Positions 36,055-43,675 of a stretch of DNA of 43,778 bases are shown piece after piece. The number at the start of each line of letters is the position of its first letter. Positions within the stretch are counted from its first letter, which is position 1. The notes below the pieces were generated by a model. That model did not search any database, had not been told where the DNA came from, and was given only the letters and a program-made list of their open reading frames with translations. This DNA comes from an uncultured cyanobacterium (GTDB taxonomy: Bacteria; Cyanobacteriota; Cyanobacteriia; PCC-6307; Cyanobiaceae). The DNA lies in assembly GCA_903917565.1 (NCBI GenBank), contig CAIXBB010000043.1:1-43778 (forward strand), written 5' to 3'. The position numbers and the translations under genes are program-made.

Positions 36055-36579
36055 GTGGCGAGTACGGAGCTGGCGCTGCGGGCCCTGGAGCGTGGTGACC
36101 TGCGGTTCATCCACGACCAGGTGAATAACAGAAACGTGATGGCCTACTGGTTCGAAGAACCCTATGAGTCATTCGACGAACTCGAAGAGCTGTACAGCCG
36201 CCATATTCACGACAATGCCGAACGTCGCTTTGTGGTGGAAAACAAGGAAAAAGAACTGATCGGCCTGGTGGAGTTGATCGAGATCGATTACGTCCATCGC
36301 CGGGCCGAATTCCAGATCATCATTGCGCCGCAGCACCAAGGCAAGGGTTACGCCCGCTTCTGCATCAACAAGGCGCTGGATTACTCCTTCTCAATCCTGA
36401 ATCTGCACAAGATCTACCTGAGTGTGGCGGTTGAGAACGAGAAGGCGCTGCACCTGTATCAGCAATGCGGCTTTGCTGAAGAAGGCCATCTGATTGGCGA
36501 GTTCTTCATCGAAGGGAAGTATCGCGATGTCAAACGCATGTACATCCTGCAGGAGGACTATCTCGCCGGAACCTCCTAG
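36055..36579 (+). CDS. speG: GNAT acetyltransferase, SpeG-like (spermidine N1-acetyltransferase)
   Basis: The 174-residue protein follows SpeG closely: LALRALERGDLRFIHDQVNNRNVMAYWFEEPYES at the start, FVVENKEKELIGLVELIEIDYVHRRAEFQIII, the acetyl-CoA loop PQHQGKGYAR (92-101), LNLHKIYLSVAVENEKALHLYQQCGF, and GEFFIEGKYRDVKRMYILQ. SpeG acetylates spermidine to reduce polyamine toxicity. The acidic EEPYESFDEL stretch corresponds to the allosteric polyamine site in known SpeG proteins. Start is GTG 36055. Codon use is somewhat more A+T-rich than neighbours. It probably forms a two-gene unit with the polyferredoxin. Confidence 0.88.
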   Translation: MASTELALRALERGDLRFIHDQVNNRNVMAYWFEEPYESFDELEELYSRHIHDNAERRFVVENKEKELIGLVELIEIDYVHRRAEFQIIIAPQHQGKGYARFCINKALDYSFSILNLHKIYLSVAVENEKALHLYQQCGFAEEGHLIGEFFIEGKYRDVKRMYILQEDYLAGTS

Positions 36580-36589
36580 CCATCGCCCC

Positions 36590-38398
36590 TCACATCCGCT
36601 CCAGGGTGGGGATGCCGAGCAGGCCCAGGCCGAGCTTGAGAGTATCGGCGGTGAGGCGGCAGAGGGCGAGGCGGGAGCCCCGGGCCGGCTCATCGGCCTT
36701 CAGCACCGGCACCTGGTCGTAGAAGCGGTTGAACACCTGGGAGAGCTCGAAAAGATACGTGCAAAGACGGTTGGGCAGCAGTTCCTCCTCCACCTCGGCG
36801 ATCACCGCATCGAATTGCAGCAATTGGCGCACCAGAGCCCATTCCTGGGGCTCGTCGAACACCAGGGGCACGGGGAAGGCGGCGCCGGCGGCATCGGCAC
36901 CGCCCCGGCGAGCAATCCCGGCGATCCGCACCACCGCATAGAGCAGATAGGGGGCGGTGTTGCCGCTGAGGGCCAACATGCGATCGAAACTGAACTGGTA
37001 GTTGGTGATCCGATTGGTGGACAGATCGGCGTACTTCACCGCCGCCAGACCCACGGTGATGGCGACTTCTGCGATGAAGGCCTCGTCCTCCTGCCTCTCC
37101 TCCTCCGCCAGGCGGCGGCGCAGATCGGCCTCGCAGCGCTCCACCGCCCCATCCAGGAGCTCCTTGAGCCGCACCGTTTCGCCGGAACGGGTTTTGAGCT
37201 TCTTGCCGTCCTCCCCCTGCACCAGCCCGAAAGGAACATGCTCCAGGCGGCCATCGACGGGGATCCAGCCGGCGCGGCGGGCCACCTGGAACACCCCGGC
37301 GAAATGGCTGGCCTGGCCGGCGTCGGTCACGTAGATCACCCGCCGAGCCCCATCGCCTGCGGGGGGCACCGCAAAGCGGTAGCGGATGGCGGCCAGGTCG
37401 GTGGTGGCGTAGTTGAAGCCACCGTCGCTCTTGCGCACGATCACCGGCGGTGCCTGGCTTGCTGTGCCGTCCTCCTCCCCCACGAGGAACACACACTGGG
37501 CACCGCCATCGCTCACCAGCAGGCCTGCGGTGGCCAGGTCGGCCACCACCGTCTCGAGATAGGGGTTGTAAAAGGATTCGCCGCGCTCCTCGAGGCGGAT
37601 GTCGAGCGCGTCGTAGATCAGCTGGAACTCTCGGCGCGACTGATTGCACAGCAGCTGCCAGGCACGGCGCGACACCGGATCACCTCTCTGCAGCTTGACC
37701 ACCTCCTCACGGGACTGGGTCTGGAAGGCTTCGTCGCTGTCGAAGCGCGCCTTGGCCTGGCGGTAGAAGGCCACCAGATCGCCCAGATCCACCGCATCGG
37801 CGGTGATGAGCGCCTCGGGGGCCACCTGCTTGAGGTGGGTGATCAGCATGCCGAACTGGGTGCCCCAGTCGCCCACGTGGTTGAGCCGCAGCACCGGATG
37901 GCCGCGAAACTCCAGCACCCGCGCCAGGGAATCGCCGATGATCGTGGAGCGAAGATGGCCCACGTGCATCTCCTTGGCGATGTTGGGGCTGGAGAAATCC
38001 ACGATCACCGGGGCGGCACCGGGGGCCACGCTCGGCACCCCCAGCCGGGGATCGGCCAGCCGCCGGCTCACCTCCGCCGCCAGCACATCGGGCCGCAGGG
38101 TGAGGTTGATGAAGCCAGGGCCTGCGATCTCAGGCGGCATGCACAGGGCGTTGAAGGCGGGGTCGGCCTCCAGCTGGGCCACGATCGCTGAGGCAATCGC
38201 ACGGGGGGCGAGTCGCAGGGGCCGGGCCAGGGCCAGGGCGCCATTGGCCTGAAAATCGCCGAACTCCGGTTTCGAGGCCGGGCCGAGCTGGGTCTCCAGC
38301 GGTGCGCCGGCCTGGCGGGCGGCGGCCGCCGCTTCAGGGAAAGCACGCTCCAAGGCCCCCAGCAACTGGCTGTTCAGGGCGTGGGCAATGCGCAGCAT
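36590..38398 (-). CDS. argS: Arginyl-tRNA synthetase
   Basis: The 602-residue class I synthetase has an N-terminal Add-1 domain (about 1-115), the HIGH-type motif [11 protein letters not shown] with HVGH at 145-148, [18 protein letters not shown], the central [40 protein letters not shown] in the KMSK position (many ArgRS lack canonical KMSK), and the anticodon-binding C-terminus with [19 protein letters not shown] and [14 protein letters not shown]. It is complete. ATG 38398 is the natural start; a small gene of the nucleotidyltransferase pair overlaps its first 65 bases. Confidence 0.98.
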   Translation of the reverse strand: MLRIAHALNSQLLGALERAFPEAAAAARQAGAPLETQLGPASKPEFGDFQANGALALARPLRLAPRAIASAIVAQLEADPAFNALCMPPEIAGPGFINLTLRPDVLAAEVSRRLADPRLGVPSVAPGAAPVIVDFSSPNIAKEMHVGHLRSTIIGDSLARVLEFRGHPVLRLNHVGDWGTQFGMLITHLKQVAPEALITADAVDLGDLVAFYRQAKARFDSDEAFQTQSREEVVKLQRGDPVSRRAWQLLCNQSRREFQLIYDALDIRLEERGESFYNPYLETVVADLATAGLLVSDGGAQCVFLVGEEDGTASQAPPVIVRKSDGGFNYATTDLAAIRYRFAVPPAGDGARRVIYVTDAGQASHFAGVFQVARRAGWIPVDGRLEHVPFGLVQGEDGKKLKTRSGETVRLKELLDGAVERCEADLRRRLAEEERQEDEAFIAEVAITVGLAAVKYADLSTNRITNYQFSFDRMLALSGNTAPYLLYAVVRIAGIARRGGADAAGAAFPVPLVFDEPQEWALVRQLLQFDAVIAEVEEELLPNRLCTYLFELSQVFNRFYDQVPVLKADEPARGSRLALCRLTADTLKLGLGLLGIPTLERM

Positions 38399-38582
38399 GG
38401 AGCGAAGCCGATGAAACGGTAGACGTGGACACGATCATCCTCCCCGGCGGCCCGGGGGGCGCATCCAAGGACCGTTCGATGACCCGCAGGAGCTCCACCA
38501 GCATGTCCGGCCTCAAAAGCGCAACGCGGAGGTGGCTCAGTCGTTCATCCAGCTTCAGCCTGGAAGGACCGTCGCATGTCAC
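38334..38582 (-). CDS. Small protein coupled to the nucleotidyltransferase gene, possibly a truncated partner
   Basis: A GTG at 38582 overlaps the stop of the nucleotidyltransferase gene (GTGA) and opens an 82-residue frame. The first part ([35 protein letters not shown]) looks like two amphipathic helices; the remainder is Pro- and Ser-rich and runs 65 bases into argS in another frame. In MNT/HEPN toxin-antitoxin pairs the gene after the nucleotidyltransferase encodes a helical HEPN ribonuclease of about 130-150 residues. The length and loss of helical character suggest a truncated partner, but no HEPN RX4-6H motif is visible, so this is tentative. Confidence 0.3.
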   Translation of the reverse strand: MTCDGPSRLKLDERLSHLRVALLRPDMLVELLRVIERSLDAPPGPPGRMIVSTSTVSSASLHAAHCPRPEQPVAGGLGACFP

Positions 38583-38938
38583 AGCAGGCGCTGGCCGCAT
38601 TCCCGGATCCGCTGCTGCCACTGGGGCGAAAGGCTTTCCAAACAGACCTGGTCTACGGGGATAGCAGCGGCGGTGGATTCCGCTTCCGCCATGGCATCGA
38701 GAAGATCCAGCTTCCTCAGGCCTTGCACAACGAGGTCGATACCGGAAGCCATGCCGAACACCCGGTCGATGGTCGACCCGAACAGCCAATCGCCACCGAT
38801 CGCCGGCCAACGGCGTTCCAGGACCTGGGCGCACAGTCTGGCCGCCGTCACAGCCCCCATCAATCGACTGTCGCAGGCCTGGAGCTCTCGGACCTCGCGC
38901 TCCTGCAAGTGGAGTCGGTGGGCGAAGGTAACCACCAT
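38579..38938 (-). CDS. MNT-type nucleotidyltransferase domain protein, first catalytic Asp missing
   Basis: The 119-residue protein has a helical start (about 1-45) and then WPAIGGDWLFGSTIDRVFGMASGIDLVVQGL (44-74), which fits the minimal nucleotidyltransferase (MNT) signature with GS at 54-55 and the SDIDL position as SGIDL, so the first metal-binding aspartate is glycine (G66) while D68 remains. The C-terminal [25 protein letters not shown] matches the usual ending of these proteins (VDLV-E...L..RI..EG..L). Such proteins are antitoxins that AMPylate a HEPN toxin. With one catalytic residue lost and a shortened partner, this looks like a decaying toxin-antitoxin module. Confidence 0.6.
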   Translation of the reverse strand: MVVTFAHRLHLQEREVRELQACDSRLMGAVTAARLCAQVLERRWPAIGGDWLFGSTIDRVFGMASGIDLVVQGLRKLDLLDAMAEAESTAAAIPVDQVCLESLSPQWQQRIRECGQRLL

Positions 38939-39243
38939 TCGCTCGGCTTGGGAGTTCGCGGATAACCCTGTCTCTGGGCTCTTTTGTCCCTCCGCAGGGC
39001 TGCTTCCAGCTGACTTCAGCTGATGGGCCAGTATCAGCCGCTCAGAACCCTCTATTTCGCCGGGTCGGCACTGCCCCTACAGCCGTTCCACTCCCGCCCG
39101 GGCACACCTCTGGGCATCGGCCTGCCCATGCCGACAGCGGAAGCTCGCCAGCCGCTTGTAAGCTCCGCGCAAGCTGACTCCTGCTTCCGCTGCAGGGGCA
39201 TTGAGCGGTATGCCCACTTAGAAGTGCCGGCGAATAAGGCGTT

Positions 39244-39267
39244 CCCGACTGATGGGTGTCAGTCGGG
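39244..39267. repeat. Perfect 9-bp stem, 6-base loop hairpin
   Basis: CCCGACTGA (39244-39252) pairs with TCAGTCGGG (39259-39267) around the loop TGGGTG. There is no downstream T-run, so it is not a standard rho-independent terminator. It lies in the long spacer, far from any confident gene. Confidence 0.7.
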
Positions 39268-39510
39268 CCAATGGGTGGCTACGAATGGTGTGTGAGGTCT
39301 TGGGAATGGCGGTGACACCCCGACCCTGGGGCGACATCGCACCCAATCGTCAGCTGAACAACCTGGTGGGTCTACACATCTAGCAACGATGGGTCCATGC
39401 CAGGCTTCAACCTCCTGCACACCTGTCGAGCAGGCCCCCAGGGCGGCCATCGGGAACGCGAGCATCCTGGCGCCACTGATGGTCACTGGCTGGCGGGCCG
39501 AGGCCAGATT

Positions 39511-39543
39511 TGCCACCACCCCCGCCAGGTGGGGGTGGTGGCA
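39511..39543. repeat. Perfect 13-bp GC-rich hairpin
   Basis: TGCCACCACCCCC (39511-39523) is followed after seven bases by its exact reverse complement GGGGGTGGTGGCA (39531-39543). A 13-bp perfect, strongly GC-rich stem is very stable as RNA. No T-run follows. It could be a processing or protection structure in a transcript, a site for a structure-recognising enzyme, or a residue of a mobile element. Confidence 0.75.
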
Positions 39544-39589
39544 GGATTCGCCGCCCTCCTCGAAACAGAGAAGGAGGCCTGTCGTGTAG

Positions 39590-39760
39590 ATGCTGGAACG
39601 CGCGGCGCGCCTGCTCGCACAGCAGCAGCCCGGCCCGTCCGGACACCTGATCGCCCGCCTGTCGCTTCACAAGTTCCTCGCGGCAGCGGAGCTGAACGCC
39701 CTCGTCGTCGTGCTTCCGGGGACACGAGCGCCGCCGCGCTCTGCCGGGGCACCTGCTTAG
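39590..39760 (+). CDS. Possible small protein (56 residues), weak
   Basis: An ATG at 39590 opens a 56-codon frame rich in Ala, Leu and Gln (MLERAARLLAQQQPGPSG at the start, a hydrophobic stretch AELNALVVVLPG in the middle). A strong Shine-Dalgarno-like AAGGAGG lies about 12 bases upstream, somewhat too far. No family recognised. It is listed because of the ribosome-site candidate, but may be chance. Confidence 0.2.
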   Translation: MLERAARLLAQQQPGPSGHLIARLSLHKFLAAAELNALVVVLPGTRAPPRSAGAPA

Positions 39761-40157
39761 AGGCGGGCCCGGCCTGGGGGTCCAGGGTCACCCCAGCGCC
39801 CTCACCTCAGGGACGGCCTCCCAGGGGGCGGGGCTGATCGACCGGGATCCCCTGATCGTGCCTGCGTGCCGATGCGGACCGCACCACAGAAAACCTGACG
39901 CAAGGGAGTGTGCCCTTTGCACAGCAAGACAGCGTGTGAAAGAGCCCTGAGCGCGCCAAGGAGGGAATGGAGTCCATCGAGGAGGGGGGTCCTTCCATGA
40001 GGGGAGATACCGGGATTCCCCTGAAAACCCTGATGGAGACAAGGATGCTTCGAAATCGGGACCGCTACGAAAGGCCGCCGCGCTTTGGGAAGCCAACCTT
40101 AACATTACCTTGAGCACAGGCTAGACAAAATGGCTCAGGACCCTCTAGGGTGAATGG

Positions 40158-40967
40158 GTGGTGAAAGCAAGAGCAGTGCAGCCCCAAACCCGTCAACGAC
40201 TCGCCGACCTGTCGGCATTGGCTGTCTTGCTGTCGGCAAGCCCTGCTCTTGCGACGAGCAATCCTTTCACGGTGTACATCGACGGCAGGTTCGGAAGCAC
40301 CAACAATCCTCCGACGGGTTCGGCATCAACGGCCATTTTCACAATTTCCAAAACTGGCAATAACGCCGCAGTCAATATCCTGCTGAAAAATACAACCGTT
40401 GCTCCCACCCAGTCCACCCTGGTCGGGCTTGCCTTCGCTACTCCTAATAATCTCACTTATACGAGCTACAATTAGAACGGCACAGTTTTCACTGACGTCT
40501 TCACTGGCTCATCAGCCCAGATCAATGGCGACCCTTTCAATAACACAACCTTTGATCTCTGCACACGGGTTACAGGTGGCTCAAACTGCAGCGGAGGGAA
40601 TCCACAGGCAGGCTTGACACGGGGGCAACAAGCCTCTGCACCCATCACCTTCAATTTCACCGACTCCCAGACCAACAGAACCGAGCAGCAGTTGGCCAAC
40701 GACTTTGCGAATCTCTACGCCCTCACCGGTGGTACGACCCCTTCCTACCAAATCGCGGGCCGATTCCAGCAAGTTTCGAACTGCACCGTCAGCCCCTGCG
40801 CGGGCAGTGACAAAGTGGGTGGCGCTACAGGGGTGAATCCTCCTCAGGGTCCGACCGACGCGGTACCGGGTCCGGTTCCCCTTTTTGGCGCCGCGGCAGC
40901 TTTTGGGTACAGCCGCAGGCTACGGAGACGTATCAGCCAATCCAATCTTCCATCCCAGATCAGCTGA
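40158..40967 (+). pseudogene. PEP-CTERM-like exported protein interrupted by an in-frame amber codon
   Basis: One continuous frame from GTG 40158 to 40967 encodes 269 residues broken only by TAG at 40473-40475 (codon 106). The first part has a signal peptide (RLADLSALAVLLSASPALA) and a Thr/Asn/Ser-rich start; after the stop the same frame continues with Thr/Asn-rich sequence, cysteine pairs (DLCTRVTGGSNCSG, SNCTVSPC) and ends in VPGPVPLFGAAAAFGYSRRLRRRI plus a short tail. That ending, a VPGP motif, a hydrophobic helix and an arginine cluster, is a PEP-CTERM-type sorting tag of the kind used by cyanobacterial exosortases. The two halves do not differ in style, so the stop is a point mutation, sequencing error or recoding event. 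AGGG about eight bases before 40158 is a plausible ribosome site. Confidence 0.7.
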
Positions 40968-41024
40968 CCACGGAGGTCACTCAATCCGCAGTTCCGGCCC
41001 GCAGGTCTGCCTGATCTCCCCAGA

Positions 41025-41046
41025 GAAAGAGGATCTATCCTCTTTC
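41025..41046 (+). terminator. Hairpin after the PEP-CTERM-like gene, possible terminator
   Basis: GAAAGAGGA (41025-41033) pairs perfectly with TCCTCTTTC (41038-41046) around a TCTA loop. It lies 58 bases after the end of the PEP-CTERM-like gene. The A-rich 5' and T-rich 3' arms resemble a weak intrinsic terminator, although the T-run is part of the stem. Confidence 0.5.
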
Positions 41047-41195
41047 AATCTGTTCCCCACTGCTTGGGTTGAGACAACGGTTTCACATCCTAGATGGCCT
41101 CTCAGGTGTGATAAGCACCAACGAGGCACTTAGCTTTTCTTGGCAGCGGTCACGCAGGAGGGCTTAAGGAAGGATGCATCCCTGGCAGGATTGAG

Positions 41196-41220
41196 CAACC
41201 CGCATCGGCATGGCGGGTTG
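41196..41220. repeat. Perfect 8-bp stem, 9-base loop hairpin
   Basis: CAACCCGC (41196-41203) pairs with GCGGGTTG (41213-41220) around ATCGGCATG. It is in the spacer upstream of the HpsJ-like gene; role unknown. It may be a terminator for an unrecognised transcript or a leader structure. Confidence 0.55.
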
Positions 41221-41441
41221 ACCCGTGCCCCGTTCCCCCCCAACATGGGAAGATCCGGTTGCGTCCTGGCGTCAAACCGAAAGTAGCCATGGATTCTAAT
41301 GACGGATAGAGCCTGTACCAGCTCACACCCACACAACCCTTGATGCCCAATACCTCCGCAAGCAACACATCAAGCTATCAGCAAAACCATACATTCACCT
41401 CAGCAGTCCTCTACTAGCATTATCAACAAGCAAGGAAATCC

Positions 41442-42365
41442 ATGGGAACGAGCGAGCCAGAGAAAGAGCTGATTGATTCAGTCCATGGGCCAGAACACTT
41501 TCAGTCTCAGATTCTCGCAGACAGGCTGGCATTCTTGTCACTGGCTCTTTTTGTCATTTATGCAGCAACAGCGGTTACATCCCTTGTACCGCTTCAACTG
41601 CTCGACCCCATCTGGCAACTCAAAAGCATCGCAATTCTGCTTGAATCGGCCGCCTTACCCTTACTTGCTCTGGGTCTGTTGCATCTATCCTCCTATCTGG
41701 ATCCACAGAACCTTCCTCTGAAGCGGCGCTGCAAGACAGTCGCTCGGTGGGCCATCTTGGCAGCCATAGGCTTCTTGCTGATCTGCCCATTGCAGATTTA
41801 TGCGGCTTTATCAACCTACAGCAACGCCAACATTACCGTAGAACGACAGGAAGCCAGAGCCACAGAAACGGCAAATGCCGTACGAGAGGCCATCAACGAA
41901 TCCAAAAGCCATGAAGACCTCCAGAGACGTCTGAGGGATCTTCAGCGTCCGGACCTCAGACTTACTGCGAACACCACTGACCTGCAGTCCATTCCACTCC
42001 CCCTTCTGAAAACCCAGCTCCTTGCAAGGCTGAAGGAGGCAGAAGACCAGGCAAAGAAGAGTTTCAAGCGTCCCGATCCTGATGCCGTTCAGGGCTTGGT
42101 GCGTGACTCCTTGAAAATTTTCATTGTTTCCGCCGTGCTTGCTTTGGCATTTGCAGCCGGTGCCCAGCGCAAGGGAAGTGAGGTTCCCCTGCTGGTGGAA
42201 CTGCATACGATGTGGGCGCTGAGAAGTATGGGGAGGTCTGGGCGTGGCAACCAGAAACGCATAGCAGGCATTCCAGTTCCACTGAGCAATGAAATAGCAG
42301 AGGAGAGTTATTTCGAGAAGCTCGTGCCCGAGGAAGACGAACCAGCGCCTCGCTCCGACAACTAA
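41442..42365 (+). CDS. HpsJ-like membrane protein (cyanoexosortase-associated type)
   Basis: The 307-residue protein has three N-terminal membrane helices (about 29-50, 64-84, 103-124), a long charged helical region (about 127-215; VERQEARATETANAVREAINESKS, LARLKEAEDQAKKSF) likely to be coiled-coil, and a fourth helix (about 223-243), then a cytoplasmic tail. Helices at N-terminus, central coiled region with DLQ repeats and a last helix fit the HpsJ family, first linked to hormogonium polysaccharide secretion in Nostoc and repeatedly found with cyanobacterial exosortase/PEP-CTERM systems. The nearby gene at 40158 encodes a PEP-CTERM-like tag, which fits. No exosortase gene lies in the window. 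The gene is A+T-richer than the core genes. Confidence 0.65.
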   Translation: MGTSEPEKELIDSVHGPEHFQSQILADRLAFLSLALFVIYAATAVTSLVPLQLLDPIWQLKSIAILLESAALPLLALGLLHLSSYLDPQNLPLKRRCKTVARWAILAAIGFLLICPLQIYAALSTYSNANITVERQEARATETANAVREAINESKSHEDLQRRLRDLQRPDLRLTANTTDLQSIPLPLLKTQLLARLKEAEDQAKKSFKRPDPDAVQGLVRDSLKIFIVSAVLALAFAAGAQRKGSEVPLLVELHTMWALRSMGRSGRGNQKRIAGIPVPLSNEIAEESYFEKLVPEEDEPAPRSDN

Positions 42366-42585
42366 CTGTGGTTTCCCACCATATGTTTGTTCATCCCTAC
42401 AGCTCAGAAAAACGATTCTGGGGTGAATGCCTCGTAGGAGTTTGTTGGCCCTAGGGCAGCAAGCCCACCGGTCACGGCGAATCGCCACCCCTGGGTGATC
42501 TGCTGAGCCAGCATATTTCTGCTGTGTGGGACGCATTGATGTGGGTTGAGCCAGCCCAGGCCGTTGTTGCCAGGGCCGATGCCCT

Positions 42586-43636
42586 TCATCCCGGTGCCGC
42601 CGCCATTGCCTTCCGCTGTGATCGCCGAAATCTAAACAACTTGAGCAAGTTGTGGATGGCAGCGGTCAGGTGCCACTCGCCTTTCACCTTCTCCAGACCC
42701 CGCAGCAGGAAGCGTCTCAGTTCACGGCCTTCCTTGATTTGCCCGTTCACCGGCTCCACAATCGCCTTGCGCTGGACGTAAATCGAAGAGCCTTTCTTGC
42801 TTCTGTGCTCGCGGGCCATGCGGGTTTTGGCATCGGCGTCTTTGGGCATCGGGCCACATTGAGGCGATAACGACTGCCCTTGCGGGAGAAGGCCGGAGGC
42901 GTAGCTCTTGGCTTCCGCGCAGCAGTTGGTCCACGTTCGGAGGCTGGTTGCTCTCCCCCACCGCCACGATCACCTGGTGGTCGCTGTCGACAGCCAGCTG
43001 AAAGTTGTAGCTCTGCAGGCAGGTCCCACCTGACTGCATCAGATGGGTGTCTTTATCAGCGTAGCCGCAGGGTTCCGCGAAGCGGTGTGTCCCGCGTCAA
43101 GCCCCTTGGCCGCTGCAAGCTCGGCATTCTTGTTCAGCTCGGCCTGCTCGGCTGCCGGTGCCCCGCGTGATGGGTGTCAAGCGACATCCGCTTCCATCTG
43201 CTTGCGTGCCTGGCGGATCCTGGCCAGGCGGTCCTGCCGCCGCCGCAGCTCATCCGGCAGGTCGCTGCCGCGGTGCCCTTGCCATAGCGCCGGTCCTCCT
43301 GGGCGACCGCTGCGCGGAAGCCTTGCGGCTACGAGGATCTCGGCCTTGCGAATCAAGGCATTGATCTCCTTTGCCAGCTGCGTCTCGGCAATGAGCATCC
43401 GCTCGTGGCTCATGGCCTTGTGTGTGCTGGCATTGGCCTGAACCTTGGTGTCAACCAGCGCCACATGCCCCAAGCTCACCATGTTGGTCTTCTGACACAG
43501 CCGCAGGATCTGAACAAAACGCTCGCTCAGCGCGTCGAAGTTGCGGCGTCGGAATTCGCTGTAGCGGTAGGGCTTCTGCGAAGCAGTTGCGGCTGTGGTC
43601 GGGCTGCTGGTTGCCTTTCAGCACACGAAAAGCCAG
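42586..43636 (-). pseudogene. IS1182-type transposase, frameshifted and truncated
   Basis: Read on the minus strand, pieces of one transposase occur in order in changing frames: LAFRVLKGNQQPDH near 43590-43636; RRNFDALSERFVQILRLCQKTNMVSLGHVALVDTKVQANAS (about 43440-43560), of which the later part lies in 43177-43482; SYNFQLAVDSDHQVIVAVGES and NQPPNVDQLL within 42722-43039; and YVQRKAIVEPVNGQIKEGR...FLLRGLEKVKGEWHL in 42586-42849. These are typical IS1182-family DDE transposase blocks. At least three frame changes make it non-functional, and the N-terminus is missing, cut at the boundary with the IS3-type element. There are stretches of poor similarity between blocks, so small deletions are likely too. 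Confidence 0.85.
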
Positions 43637-43656
43637 GTGGGGTTGCCCCGATTCGG

Positions 43657-43675
43657 TGGACAGTGATCAGGGCCT
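43657..43675. repeat. Possible terminal inverted repeat of the IS3-type element
   Basis: TGGACAGTGATCAGGGCCT starts 10 bases outside the OrfB stop, the position expected for the right inverted repeat of an IS3-family element. Its first seven bases match the presumed tip at 306 (minus strand). The true end could instead lie a little further left at TGCCCCGATTCGG (43644). Confidence 0.4.

Larger units (their letters stand above)
38939..40157. other. Long spacer (1.2 kb) with hairpins and no firm gene
   Basis: No frame in this stretch shows a recognisable domain. It contains two perfect hairpins (39244-39267 and 39511-39543), a weak small ORF at 39590-39760, and several short overlapping frames that appear random. 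For a genome whose genes elsewhere in the window overlap or nearly touch, such a spacer is unusual and suggests decayed genes, an excised element or non-coding RNA. The last 100 bases before 40158 become A+T-richer and probably carry the promoter of the PEP-CTERM-like gene. Confidence 0.45.
40968..41441. other. Spacer (474 bases) with two hairpins, no supported gene
   Basis: Between the PEP-CTERM-like gene and the HpsJ-like gene. It holds a terminator-like hairpin at 41025-41046 and another at 41196-41220. The last 100 bases are A+T-rich (CTCTACTAGCATTATCAAC near 41408) and probably contain the promoter of the downstream gene; AAGGAAA before ATG 41442 is its ribosome site. Confidence 0.5.

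Noticed and set aside
38400-38834. 166-residue minus-strand frame starting at 38834
   Set aside because: Its first part is the out-of-frame shadow of the nucleotidyltransferase; only the portion from GTG 38582 is considered.
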